A DNA stretch of 64,000 bases from G965215045 sp965215045. Its GTDB lineage: Bacteria; Pseudomonadota; Gammaproteobacteria; JABABF01. Where the stretch lies: positions 1,116,001 to 1,180,000 of the forward strand of contig OZ244031.1 of assembly GCA_965215045.1 (NCBI GenBank), in the 5' to 3' direction. Within the stretch, counting starts at the first letter, position 1. Each line of letters opens with the position of its first letter. The notes beneath the pieces were generated by a model, which was given only the letters and a program-made list of their open reading frames with translations, was not told the DNA's origin and searched no databases. A program made the position numbers and the translations under genes. Positions 21,301-32,500 of this stretch are shown here, piece by piece.

Positions 21301-23283
21301 TTGCTGGGTGAAACCTCCTTCCTGCTCTTTCCCGCTGACTCTGGGGATGCGGACCGCAATGGCAACCTGATCCCGGATTCACAGGAGGACAGCGTCCCGG
21401 GCGACGCCTTCGCCTCGGGCTACCAGGGCCTGCGCTACGAGCTCGACGGACAAGCGTATTACCTGCGCTCTCCGGGCTTGGGCCTGCGCCTGGGCGATCA
21501 GGCGGCGGGTGCAGGCAGCGGCTCTCCGAACCTGCTGGATACCGTGGCAGAGGCCGCCGACCTGGCACCGCCCGTTCCCGATGCCTTGGTCCTGGTCGCC
21601 CCGGTGGCACTGGATTTCGAGGCTTATTGCCCCGGGGCACCGGGTTGCATGGCGAATGGTGCCCTGGTGCAGTTCGTATTTCAGGTCAGCGATGAAATTC
21701 CTGTCGAAGTGCAGTACTACAAACCCACCGTCATCGATGCCGGGATGGGTTGGTGTCCCATGACAGCTGACTACAGCGATAATCCTTTGCGCCCCTTGCC
21801 GATGGCTTCACTGGGCTGCCCGGACCCCCATCAGGCGGGCGTTCGGGACGGACTGGGCTTTGCTGCTCCCGACGGCAATGGGGTGTGTCCGGCTGCGGGC
21901 AGCGAAGCGTATGATGTGGCAGACGGCCCGGGCACTTACCTGGACAACCCGCAACCGGGCGACCGTTGCGTGCAGATCAGCATCACCAACAACGGCCCCA
22001 ATGACAGTGACGATATCGCTGACTCGGTCGCTGACCCGGGTTTCCTGGCCACGGAGCGCAGCGGCGACCCCGGCATCGAGGTCTTCGTGGACCGCTTTGG
22101 CGGTGGCGGCGGTTCCTGGGGCCTGCCCGCCCTGCTGTTGCTGGGCCTGCTGACCGTGCTTTCCCTGCTGTTGCGTATGCGCCGAGATGCGGTCGCCGGG
22201 CTTGCGACCCGGTCTTCACTGTGCGCCGCCATCGCCGTGCCGTGGTGTGCGGCACTGTTGCTGGCTGTCGTTCCCGCGCAGGCACAGGAGCCGCCGTGGC
22301 TGCCGTCTGCTATCAGCCTGGATGGCGGGGTGAGTTTCCTGGACCCCGACACCGACAGCGCATTCGAGGTCGATGACGACCAGGACCAGGGGTGGCGCCT
22401 GGGCATGGAATGGCTGTGGCGTGAGAATGTTCAGCCGCTGGGGTCAGACCTGTTCGTGGAGATGTCGTACGCGGACCTGGGTGAGGCCAGGGTCTGCGCC
22501 GACAGCGGTTGCCAGGACGGGGATTTCGGCGTCGACTACGGGGTCTGGAACCTGGGGGTGCGCAGCGTCTGGAAGGACTGGTCTTACCTGTCTGTGCCCG
22601 GGCTCGGCAAGCCCTTTGCCAGCCTGGGTTATCGCTACGGGCGTGCGGAAGAACGCGTGGTCGAGAGCAATGGCGTCTACTGGAACGCGGGCGTCGAGTG
22701 GGACCTGGGACGGACGCAGGGCGACCGGGGCTTTTCCCTGCGTGTTTTCTACGAGGCCTATGACAGCGACGCCTCGGCGGTGTGGGCGGGCTTTGCCTGG
22801 CAACCGCGCCTTGAGCGCAGAACCACAGCGACCAAACCGCGCCGGAAAATCCGCAGGCCCGAGCGCCAGACCCGGGCCGAGCAGCGGCGGGAGAGGGCGG
22901 AGCAGCGCCGCAGTGCGGAGCGCAAACGGGAGAGATCCGCCGAACGCCGTCCGGCGCCGCCGGCCGCCGTCGGCCAGTGTCCGGTATCTCCCGAGGATGC
23001 CTGTGCCTGCCTGGAACCGGTGGGCCGTTCCCCGGCCGGCTGGTACGTGCAAGTGGCGGCTTATGCCAGGCGCGTCCAGGCCCGGGAAATGAGCGCGCGC
23101 CTGGAGCGGGAGGGCATGAGGCGCGTGGGGCTGCGCACGCTCTCTGGCAGCCGCGGCGTGGTGCATGCGGTGCGCATCGCCTCACCGCGCACGTGTTCTG
23201 CTGCGATGTCGATTAAAGATCGTGTGGATGCAATGCTGAACGTGGATTCCCTCGTGCGTCCCTGGTATGACGATCCCTGGTGA
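18250..23283 (+). CDS. Large surface protein with internal GlyGly-CTERM-like signal, beta-barrel and SPOR domain
   Basis: 1,677 codons from 18250, though homologous coding in this frame probably begins near 18305. Residues ~20-490 are beta-rich exported-type sequence. Residues ~490-620 resemble a fibronectin-III domain (APAAPMDFNV...ISFAWDAAMD...GYCFLLRVTDSARQSA). A calcium-binding DADGDGINNVLD loop lies near 653. A Gly-rich, hydrophobic, Arg-ended segment at 1284-1312 (GGGGGSWGLPALLLLGLL then RMRR) has the form of a GlyGly-CTERM sorting signal, normally at the extreme C-terminus. It is followed in frame by a second signal peptide ending AQAQE (~1345), a probable outer-membrane beta-barrel (~1350-1515), an Arg/Glu-rich linker, and a SPOR-like domain (~1597-1650, GWYVQVAAYARRVQAREMSARL) expected to bind denuded peptidoglycan. 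It could be a fusion of two genes; the ATG at 22177 could start the second but lacks a ribosome site. Confidence 0.75.
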   Translation: MVYLGKQCNNCRRSGTTVGARVFADVSTSGVVQKQLTAPQSEITLGLVSVPEASTLVASQHDSPDTALEVLEFSLNDPGVDTYNSWLTNIKFNIHYTNASLEEQNQMQDVLKGRLCFDNARPCLRGNPNTSILYEVSGSDRTVLESINRFGRYPIPDGTSLNLRLELYLESGSSVPDAAVQFRVSVATSGVTFDSSFGGDIDPRQPAVDSNSIGVNVVADRLRLLPPGVSGSSTIIRTYGPGIPDGGPNAEVLKLVFEPVDEHGNRDLHTEFRVPWSQSEIEISVNGNELLISTDANSLSSDSGLYTLQAVRATGGGAEGAADVRLSIMPVSTTTLFHSETVPGFMVDVIGNTLEEDSINFQGALISGQQGALEFRYRLWGCDIAERLDIRCQEDSTHPGVRVSVEGLMMTCAACSTPDPTFPASLPLMSDSSDPSLFVHEESFTVPTLADPASPVDLVASGMVALESTPESGVDHEIMLSQSSPIIGDTQAPAAPMDFNVMVDGPYQISFAWDAAMDTRVAADDPFPLLNADAYTVLYRQQDSGACSVDPNDYQDLAFTAGGSSAPADVSASTPSFAATVVDHLGSDTQPVQAATGYCFLLRVTDSARQSALAAPVSVMTDEYSRQADASGLPEDLAALCGQPCMNADASLDADGDGINNVLDTYLGGTSEDVYHSNNGDTGDIPDVVELFYGAPDRVSVAAMTVVCDAIAWQTPATSCEGIDAGMLLHIIMDADGRGVYQGADGGLIDDTNVINENTYLGSGTHWLSHIPSPGAPTAIRLEIRPLLSLDGPPEIAIVPPAGLNSAHAYSARLRLQGPLPRSRSRISVDWEVSGKPTDTTLSASSGLARLDTDAQMVPINLTLEISSTAEEGELLVLAAEVTAGSKSASVYSFTEGDHLQSLESTLRLLENVPDAQTLAFTPYLVDSGISTLRIFSLSASAPSTNLLFRFIPAAGIDDVAYLCSVFPDGTSLQGMIGGSLTGLLATTFDFTVPEQPVPVVIAFHSTTPTACTARDTLLGETSFLLFPADSGDADRNGNLIPDSQEDSVPGDAFASGYQGLRYELDGQAYYLRSPGLGLRLGDQAAGAGSGSPNLLDTVAEAADLAPPVPDALVLVAPVALDFEAYCPGAPGCMANGALVQFVFQVSDEIPVEVQYYKPTVIDAGMGWCPMTADYSDNPLRPLPMASLGCPDPHQAGVRDGLGFAAPDGNGVCPAAGSEAYDVADGPGTYLDNPQPGDRCVQISITNNGPNDSDDIADSVADPGFLATERSGDPGIEVFVDRFGGGGGSWGLPALLLLGLLTVLSLLLRMRRDAVAGLATRSSLCAAIAVPWCAALLLAVVPAQAQEPPWLPSAISLDGGVSFLDPDTDSAFEVDDDQDQGWRLGMEWLWRENVQPLGSDLFVEMSYADLGEARVCADSGCQDGDFGVDYGVWNLGVRSVWKDWSYLSVPGLGKPFASLGYRYGRAEERVVESNGVYWNAGVEWDLGRTQGDRGFSLRVFYEAYDSDASAVWAGFAWQPRLERRTTATKPRRKIRRPERQTRAEQRRERAEQRRSAERKRERSAERRPAPPAAVGQCPVSPEDACACLEPVGRSPAGWYVQVAAYARRVQAREMSARLEREGMRRVGLRTLSGSRGVVHAVRIASPRTCSAAMSIKDRVDAMLNVDSLVRPWYDDPW
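22099..22284 (+). other. Internal GlyGly-CTERM-like signal followed by second signal peptide
   Basis: Five glycines, a hydrophobic helix and basic RMRR (22099-22185), then a hydrophobic segment ending in AQA (22284). This tail-to-head arrangement is expected where a rhombosortase substrate gene meets a separate exported-protein gene, but here there is no stop codon between them. Confidence 0.7.
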
Positions 23284-23510
23284 GGCAGGGCCCGGGGGAA
23301 ACGTCAACTCTGGTATTTCGAGGCACCAGGTGCTGCGTGAGCAACAACGGTTGTCTGCGCGGGCGGCAGCTTGCGTTTTTTGCAGCGTATTCACGACGCC
23401 GTGGTCGTGGTAATGGCTGATTATGTACGAATCGACTCGATGATGCCATGTTATTTTGATATCCATCAGAAGACTGCGAGTCGGCGTCCCTGTTTGATGC
23501 GGTGCGACGA
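23284..23510. other. Intergenic gap before the giant gene
   Basis: 227 bp with no clear terminator or promoter. The giant frame opens at 23460 after a TGA; the first ATG in it is 23511. Confidence 0.6.
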
Positions 23511-26500
23511 ATGATCCCGAGCACGTCTTCTGCCGCATGCCGGGGAATAGGCCGGAGGGCCTTGTTTTCCGGGGAAAGGGTGTTTTGCACCCTTTTTTAC
23601 GTTATAGCAGTGCTGTTTTTCCTGGCACCCGCAGACGCGGCTGCGGAGGCTTACCTGCCACAGTTGGAGATCTCCCCGGCGGCACCGGCGATCGGTGTCT
23701 ACCGCTCGGGCGACCAGTTCACCATTACATTTTCCATGCAAATTGTCGCGGATAGCGCAGTGGGCCTGGTACCTCCCGACCCTTTGGGCCAGACCCCGCA
23801 GCCGCCGCCTCGGTACCAGGAGGTGGCGAGTGGCACCACCATCACTGTCACGGTAGTTTCCGCATACCTGTTGACCGGGGGAACGATGGGGCAGGTTCTG
23901 TCCCTTGTAGGAGACATCGAATACTTGTTTGATGCAAGCCTTTTCGATATCACGAGGATTGGGTCAGTAGAGCAGGGCGGTTTCCTTTTTGATTTTCAAT
24001 CCCGGACACAGGAGGGCCTGTCCTGCCGGTTTCCATGCACCATTCCACTGCTGCGCGGGACTTTAGAGTTTGACCCAAACCGGATATCCCAGGGCGGCAC
24101 CGCCAATCCCAGTGGCGAAGTCCAGGTGATCCGGAATGTTTGCGCGGGCCGTTGTTACCAGTCTCATCTCCTTCCCGGAACTACGAACGAATACCTGAGA
24201 TGGGTTCGGCGCTGGAAAACGGGAGAGGATCCGCCGCCAATGCTGGACTACCTGCCGCCGGTGCAGTGGCGGGCCGAGCCGCTGCCGGACCCCCAGCTGG
24301 TGGAGGGAGAGCAGCTGACCTGGACCCTGGTCGCAGAGCATTTGCACACGGACCAGACGCTGGATGTCGCGCTCAGCATCCCGGCGGACCTCGAGGGCCC
24401 CGCTGGCCTCCTGCAGTTGACGTCCGCGCAGCCGCGCCTGGATATCCTCCTGCGCGCGGTGACCGGCGACGGTCCCGAGGACGAGGAGAATGTAACGGTG
24501 CAGGCCAGGGTGGCTGACCAGGTGGATGGCAGGGAGCTGCCGGAGCTCAGCACTGCGCTGTTGATTTTGCGCAATGAATACGCGCTATCCCTGTCTATTC
24601 CGGTGTTCCAGATGCGGCCGCAGGATCCCTTGTTCCGGTCCGTGGAGTTCACGGTGGAGACGGTATTAAACGCGCCCCTGCCGGCTGCCGATGCGGTGTT
24701 GGAGCTGGAACTGGCGCGGGAGGGGGTTCGGGTCCGGGACTTGCCGGGCATGATCCCGGCCGGGGATCATTCGCTCTCCCAGGCACTGATATTGACGGAG
24801 TCGGGTGCTTACACGCTGCGGCTCACCACCGCCACCTTCAGTGATGGCAAGGGCCAGATTGCGCTCCCCGATGCCCCCTTGCCATTCAATATTGTGTCAT
24901 CGGAGATCGGCCTGGCCCTGTCCCTGTCGGAAGAAGAGGTGGGCGAGGGGCAGAGGACGACCCTGACGGTGCAGGTGTGGTCTCTGCCCCTCGGCAGAGA
25001 CTATGAGGCTGAAATCTTCGTGACCTCGCCGCCTGCGATCAATATCACACCGGTCTCTCCCGTACCGCAGCCCGTGCGTGAGAGTACGGCCACGCTGAAG
25101 TTCACGGTGGTGGTGGAGATGGACAATCGCGCCGAGCCGCGGCAGCCGATCGCCCTTAGCGTCGATGTCCGGTCGCAGGCCGATGACCGCTCGTTGGCCC
25201 GGGGGGCGTCCTTCATGGTGGTGCCGCGGAACGGGTACGAAATCGCGGGACTGGAACTGCCGTCCGGGATACACACGGCACAGACTTTTGCGTTGCGCCT
25301 GAGCCTGAATGCCGATACGCCGCTCTCTGCCACGGCGACCATTGTGCTGGCGGTGAGCCGGGTCATGGGCACGGATCCCTCGCCGGTATTCCCGCAAACC
25401 CTGACCCTTTCAGTGCCTCCCGGGGCGCGCACGGCCACGCTGCAGGTGGCCGCCGGCGACTTTGGCACGCCGGGCACATACCGCCTTGCCCTGCAACGGG
25501 CCTTTTTTGCCGAGGAGGTCTCCTTCGGTGCGGACCAGCGCGACATTCCCGCTGCCCCGGGTGTGTTTCCCCGGGAGCTGGAGGTGCAGTGGGCGGACCC
25601 GCTGTTGACGGTGATGCCGGTACAGTTCGAGCTGCGGGAAGGCGAGAGCACGACGTTGGCGGTGACGGTCAGCCGCCTGCGGGCCCTGGAATTGCCGCCC
25701 GGTGCCCCGCTGCTTGTGCAGATGCTCGTAACCCCCCGGAGCCTCGCGGGGGAGTTGAGCTTTCCCCCTTCGATTATTTTGCCGTTCGCCTTGGGCGTAG
25801 ATGCCCTGGAAGCCGATTTTCCGCTCGAGGTCCTGGTGGACACGAAAGTCGAGGCCCGCCAGATGTTGTCCTTGGCATTGGGTGTCAATATTTTACAGGG
25901 CCTTCCCCCGGTTATTGTACGGGTGCAAGGGGTGCTGGTAGAACTGGCGATCCCGCGCCATGGCTGGGAGATCGCCGCTCTCTCCCTGCCCCTGGAACGG
26001 GTTGCGGTGCAGCAGCCATTCGAGCTGGAGGTGGGACTGAATGAACCGGTCCCGCAGGGTTCTACGTTGGAGCTGGTTGTGCGCACCGACGATGGGTCCA
26101 GCACCGACCTGGGGCGGCTGGTGTTCGTCGCCGGCCAGACCACGGGGACGCTCACTGCCGCCCTGGCAGATGAGGGAATGTACACCCTGACGGTGGCGGA
26201 GGCGGCATTTACGCAGGCCCGGGGTCTGGACCAGCGGCAGGTGGGATTGGCGGACAGTTTTGCCCCCCGGCAGCTCATGGTCGGTGCGCTGGGTGTGGAG
26301 TTGCGCTCAGACCCGGCGCTTTTGGAGATCGCCGAGGGCACAACGCGCGACTGGAGTATTTTTGTCCGCTACCCGCAGGGTCTGCACCTGGGGCCGGGCG
26401 AGTTCCTGGAATTGCGTTTCAGTGCCGCGGGCGGAGAGGCATCCCGGCTGGTTTTTGATCAATTCCTGTACCTGCCCGCCGGTCTCAGCACCGCCACCCT

Positions 26501-29500
26501 GGGGGTGCAGGCCCCCGACGATCTCCTCGCCCGGCCCCGAAGCACGGTGCTCCTGTCGGTGCGCGCCCCCCGCATTGTCGATGCCAATGGCATGCCGTTG
26601 CGGCCGATCGCGTCGGCGCAGGCCATGACGCGCATCGAATTGCCGCGCAATGATTACGAAATACAGCAGTTGCGGGTGCTGCCCCCGACGATCGTGACCG
26701 GCGAGGATTTCCGCCTGGAAGTGATGTTGAATGCGCCTGCGCCCTCTCCCCTGGAGGTGGAACTGAAGATCTTCTCAGCCGAGCGGGCACCGGTGCTGCA
26801 CCACCTGGGTCTGGAAGCCGGCAGATCCACGGCACAGATCACCCTGTCTGTGCCGATGACGGGCACCTATACCGCGGACGTGGAGCGGGCGTTTTTTGCT
26901 GCGGGGACCGCCGTGGGCGCAGACCAGGTCGCCGTCGGCACGGCCACCGGCTTTGTCGCCCGGCAATTCCAGGTTCACTTGCGCACCGTGCGCTTCTCGG
27001 TATTCCCGGACCCGGCGACCGCCCTGGAGGGAGGGCCCCCGCTGCTGTTGACCGTGGGTGTCGACGCCCTGCCCCCGGGACAGGATTTCGAAATATCCCT
27101 GGCCCTGGAAGGGGACGCCGGACAGGCGAGCTTGTCCACCGATACCCTGACTCTGAATGTGAGCCGCTTGCAGGACACGGTGGAGCTGGAGGCACTGGAC
27201 GATGACACGCCGGAGCCGCGCCATGAGTTCGGACTGCGGCTGAGCGGCCCTTCCCTGCCCCGGGTGCTGGAGTTCGAGACGGTGACTGTGCCCCTGGCCG
27301 TGGCGCGCAACGATTACGCGTTCTCAGGCTTGGAGCGCATGCCTGCGGGGGTGTTGCAGACCGACAGCCTGCTGCAAGTGACGGTGCGCCTGAACCGGGC
27401 CCCGATGTCGACCACGGTGACCCTCAGTGTGGTGGCGGAAGATGGGCTGGGCCAGGAGGTGGCCAGTACCGGGGATTTTGACATTGTCCCGGGCTCGGAC
27501 CGGGCCAGTGCGGAGTTGCAATTGGGCCTGCAATTCGGCGGCATCTACCGCCTGCGGATCAGCACCGCGAGTTTTGTCGCCGGCACCGGCCCCGGGGACC
27601 AGGTCTATTTTGCCGACCTGGAGAGCACCCCGGTGCTGAGTTTCACGGTGCAGGGTCCGCCGCCGTCGGCCCCTTATTACCTGAAGGCGAACGGGGCGCC
27701 GGCCGACGCTCGCTTTGGCGATGTGCTGTCCCTGGACGGGGACTGGCTGGCGGTGCGCGGCAACACGCGGACCCGGGTCACCCTGTTCCAGCGGGATGCG
27801 CAGCACCGGTGGCGCGCGCGCCAGGAATTGCCGGGCGATGATGCCCGGACGGGGGGCGCACTGGCACTGTCCGGCCCCTGGCTGGCGGTGGGGGCACCCG
27901 GTGAGGACAGCGATAACGGGGCGGTGTATCTCTATCGCTACACGACTTCGACCGATCGCTGGGAGCAGCGGCAAAAACTGCAGCCGCAGGGAGGCGCACC
28001 CTCCGGCAGCTTGCGTTTCGGCGGTGCGCTGTCCCTGGACGGGCGGTGGCTGGCGGTGGGCGGGCCTTCTGCGGCCGCCGCCCCGGCCGCGGAAATCGTC
28101 GACCTGTACCGCTATGACGGCACCAGCTGGACCCGGGATACGCGCCTGCAGGGGGTGGAAGAGGACTTTGGTGCGCTCTTGTCCCTGGACGGTGCGCGCC
28201 TGGCGGTGGGGGCACCGGGTGCCGGCGTGGTGAAGATCTTCTCGCGTGAGGGGACGCAAAACTGGGAGCAGGATGTGCGAACCCTGCAAGCGGGTGCGGC
28301 CCCGGGCCGGACTGCCACCCTGTCCGCCCTGTCCCTGGACGGGGAGCAATTGGCGGTGGGCGTGTCCGATGCCGGCACCGCGGGACAATTCAACGGGCGC
28401 GTCTACCTGTTTGCCGGGCATGCGGACGGCGTATGGCGCCTGGCCGCTGAACTCAAGCAGCCCGCGGCCCGGGAGGGTGCCATGGATGCGGACCGCTTCG
28501 GTCAGGCGGTGGGCCTGGACGGGGACATCCTGGCAGTGGGTGCCCCCGGGGAGGGGGATGCGGGTTCTGTCTACCTGTTTCGCAGGGAGGCGGTGTTCGG
28601 TACCTGGCGGCCGGTCGACCGCCTGCAGGCGCAGAATGCGGATGCCGGCGACCGCTTTGGCGCGACCCTGGCACTTTCCGGGGCGACCCTGGCGGTGGGT
28701 GCCCCGCGGGAAGCCGGCGATGCGGTCAGTTTTGACCCCGGGTATAACAACGGCAGTCCGGCTGCCGGGGCGGTGTACCTGCACCTGTTGCCGCAGCTGC
28801 GGCTGACGGCGGCAGCCCCGGGATACCTGGACGAGGAGGCTGCCGGTTTGTCGCTGCTGGGGGAAGTGCATGGCCTGCCGGCGGAGTACAGCCTGACAGT
28901 ACGGGGTGGGCGGGTGGACGTCCTTGCAGAACCTGCCCTCGCCGACGATGAGAATATTGTTACCGGACTGAATGATCGCCTGCTGGTCTTCGGTGCGCAG
29001 ACCATCTACACCGGCATCACCACGACCCGGGGGACGGTCGGTATTCTGCGCCTGCCCGACCCGCGCCTGTCGGCGGACCCCGACGATCCGGAACTGGTGG
29101 TCGCAGCCGATGATTTCACGGTACTCGATCACGACTTTGAACAGGATGTGGATTGGGATTCTCCCTTGCAGATCATTTTGTCGGCGGGTGCCCGGGTATC
29201 GGTCATCAACGTGCAGCCATTTGCGGACGATGTGCCGGAGCCGCGCACGGGGCTTCTGTTCTCGCTGGCACCGACCGGTGCCGACACCCTGCCGCCCTGG
29301 TTGCGGCCCTTGGAGGACTGGCTGCTGTTGCGGATGGTGCGCAATGATTATGCGCTGCTGGACTGGGGCCTGCTCACGGGCGATGTGTATGCGAACCAGC
29401 CGGTGCGTATCCGGGTGCAGACCAATGATGGGCTGCTGAGCCCGGCCCGGGCAATGCTGGAGGTGCTGGATTCTGGCGAGAACGTGGTGGCTGGCGGGCC

Positions 29501-32500
29501 GCTGGAAATTCCCGCGGGGCAGAGCATGCACGAGGGCGAATTTTCACCGCTGCCTGTGGGTGAATACACGGTGCGCATCACCGGTGTGGACTTCGACACC
29601 AGTGCCGCCGGAGACCAGCAGTCCCTGTCGCTGCAGTCGGTGCGTTCCACGGCGTCCCTGACAGTGCACGATGAATTGCGCCTGGAATGGCGCGCTGTAT
29701 TGCAACCCCCCGCCGAGACCGGGTGGCGGCAGGAGGGCGAGGCGGCGGATTTCATGCTGGAGGCCGTGAACCTGCTGCCGGGAGATACCTTGCGGGTGCG
29801 GCTCTCCGCGACTCCGGCCGGGGAGCTCCGGTTCCGTCCGGCCTCCGCCCCGGCATCGCCCGCCACCCCGCTGCTGGAGGTGCTCCTGACCGTGGCCGAA
29901 GCCTCTACGCGGGTCGTCGTGCAGGTCGCCGACGACACCGTGGCCGAGCTGCGCCAGGAGCTGAAGCTGCGCGCCGCGCCCGCGGAGAGTGCGTTTGCTT
30001 TTGTGAGTTCGGTCACGAGATCCTTGAGTATCCCGCGCAATGACTACATTCTGAACCGCCTGACGGTGGCCCCGCAACGGGTGACGGTCGGCCAACCGAT
30101 ACAAATCGGCGTGGCGCTGAACGAGACGCCGCCGCCCTCGCAGCCGGTGCGGGTGCTTGTCGGATTCTTTGTCGGTGACACGGATACGGCGTTCGGGGAG
30201 CCGCGCGAGTTGTTTGTGCCGACCGCCTCCACCGCGACCCTGCGATTTCCCCTGTTGGCCACGGGTTTATACACGGTGCGGGTTACCACGGCACACTTCG
30301 TCACCAGTGCGAATGGCGACCAGCGCCAGGTGCCGCTGGAAGTCCAGGCCCTGGGACAGCAGTTCCAGGTCAGCGGCCTGGAGCTGTCTGTGTCCCTGGC
30401 GCATGAGGAGTTGGCAGAGGGCGGGGTGACGGCCCTGACGGTGAGTGCCACGGGCCTGGTAGCGGGGAGCACCCTGGCGGTGTCGGTTGCGGTGCTGGAG
30501 GCGGACCTGGACGGGGCCGCCGACCTGCTTCTGGATGGTGTGTTGCAGAGGATGCTGGTTTTGTCGGGCGGGCAGACCGGGCGGGTGCGGGTGCAAGCCG
30601 TGGATGATATGGAGGCGGAGGATCGGGAGAACCTGTTGTTGCAGGTGAGTGCGGTGAACTCTCCGGGCCTGAATGCGGAGCTGGCATTGTCGATCGCCCG
30701 CAATGATTATGCGCTGACCACCCTGAGTTTGACGGCATCGGGCTTGAGCCTCAGGGGCGAAGTGCGGGTGCAGGCGCAGCTCAATGCGCCGGCACCGACC
30801 ACGGTGAGGGTCAGCGTGCAGTGGCGGGACCCGCAGGGGGGGCAGAGCGTGTTGCGCTTGGAGATCAAACCGGGTGCCATGGACGGGATTTCGGCGGCGC
30901 AGGAGATGAGCCTCCCGGGGGTGCATGAATTCTTTGTCCTGCCGGGCGGTGCGGTGTTCCTGGACTTTGACAGTGCGAGTTTGAACGCCCAGCGCGTGTT
31001 GGAGATCCGCAGTCAGACGCAGACCCTGACGGTGCGGGGTGCGGTGGTGCTGTCGGCACAGTGGGAGAGCGGTGGAACGCAGCGCGCCTTGGCGGAGGGC
31101 GAGTCGGAGACATTGCAGGTGGCGGCCCTGGGCCTGGTGGTCGGTGAGAGCTTGACCGTGGAGTTGCTGCGGCTGTCGGGGACGGCGGCGGATGCGGACC
31201 TGGAATTTTCGGCGCCGCAGCTGGTCTTGAGCAGTGCGGTGCCCACGGCGAGTGTGACGGTGGGTACAGTGGCCGATGGGGAGGCCGAGCTGCGGGAGAG
31301 TGCCCGTCTGCAGGTGCGGGCACAGGCAGAGGGGCTGTCGGCGACGGTGGAGTTGGAGATCGGTCGCAATGATTTCCGGCTGAGCACACTGACGGCGGCG
31401 GCGGCGGTGCGCACGGGCGAGCCCCTGGCAGTGGCAGTGGAATTGAACCGGGCTTCGCTCTCGCAGGTGGACGTGGGGGTGGAGATCCGCGATGTCCTGA
31501 CGGGCGCAATAGTGCGGGAGGAGATGCTTGTGATCGCCGCGGGTTCGGCATCGGTGCGGGGGATGCTGGCGGCACTGCAGGAGGCGGGGGAATACGAGTT
31601 GGCAGTGACGAGTGCCAGCTTTGTAACGGTGCAGGAGGCGGACCAGGCGTATCCGCAGCTGACGGCGTCCACGGTGCGGGTAAGGGTGCGCGGGGAGCTG
31701 CGCTTTTACCTGAGATTGGTTGCGGGTTCCCTGCAGTTGCAGGAGGGGGGCTCGACGAGCACGGTGGAGTTCGGGGTGGAGAATTCCCTGCTGCCCGCGG
31801 ATCAGGGTTATAGGACGCGCCCGAATTTTCCGGCCAGCGAGTTGGAGACGCTGGTAGCGGGAGGTGGGAGTTTGGGTGATACGACCTACTATGTGAATAG
31901 TGCGGAGAACGTGGCGGGTACAGGCCATACGAGTTCGATCACGGTGGACGTGCGGGCGTTGGACGAGAGGGATGGCCAGCCGGAGGACACGGAGGTGGTG
32001 CAGTTGCAGATCGGGTTCTTCGTTGGGCCCGTGGTGGCGGTTACGCACACCCTGAGTTTTGAGATTTTGCGCAGCGGTTATGTTGTGGATGATTTGCAGG
32101 TTTTGAACCCGGGGGCGATTTACGCGGGTTCACTGCTGGAATACCGGGTGAGCATGAACGGCCGGGCCGCCAGTGATTTGCAGCTGGAGGTGGAGTTGAG
32201 CACCCTGGGGCGGACGGTGTCGATGGCACGATCCGTGATTGCGGCGGGACAGATGATGGCGACAGCCGAGCTGCGCCTGCCGGCGGAGGTGCAGGCCGGG
32301 GTGTACCGGCTGGCGGTGAACGGGGCGGTGTTTGCCGATGGCGTGGGGACGCCGACCGTGACGGCGGCACCCCGGGATATCGCTGTACAAGAGCGCCAGG
32401 TGCGTGCGCGGGTATTCGTGAGGCCGCAGCTGGTGTCGGAGGGAGAGCAGGCCACCCTGACGGTGGAGGTCAGCAACCTGGGCGATGAACGGACCGTGGT

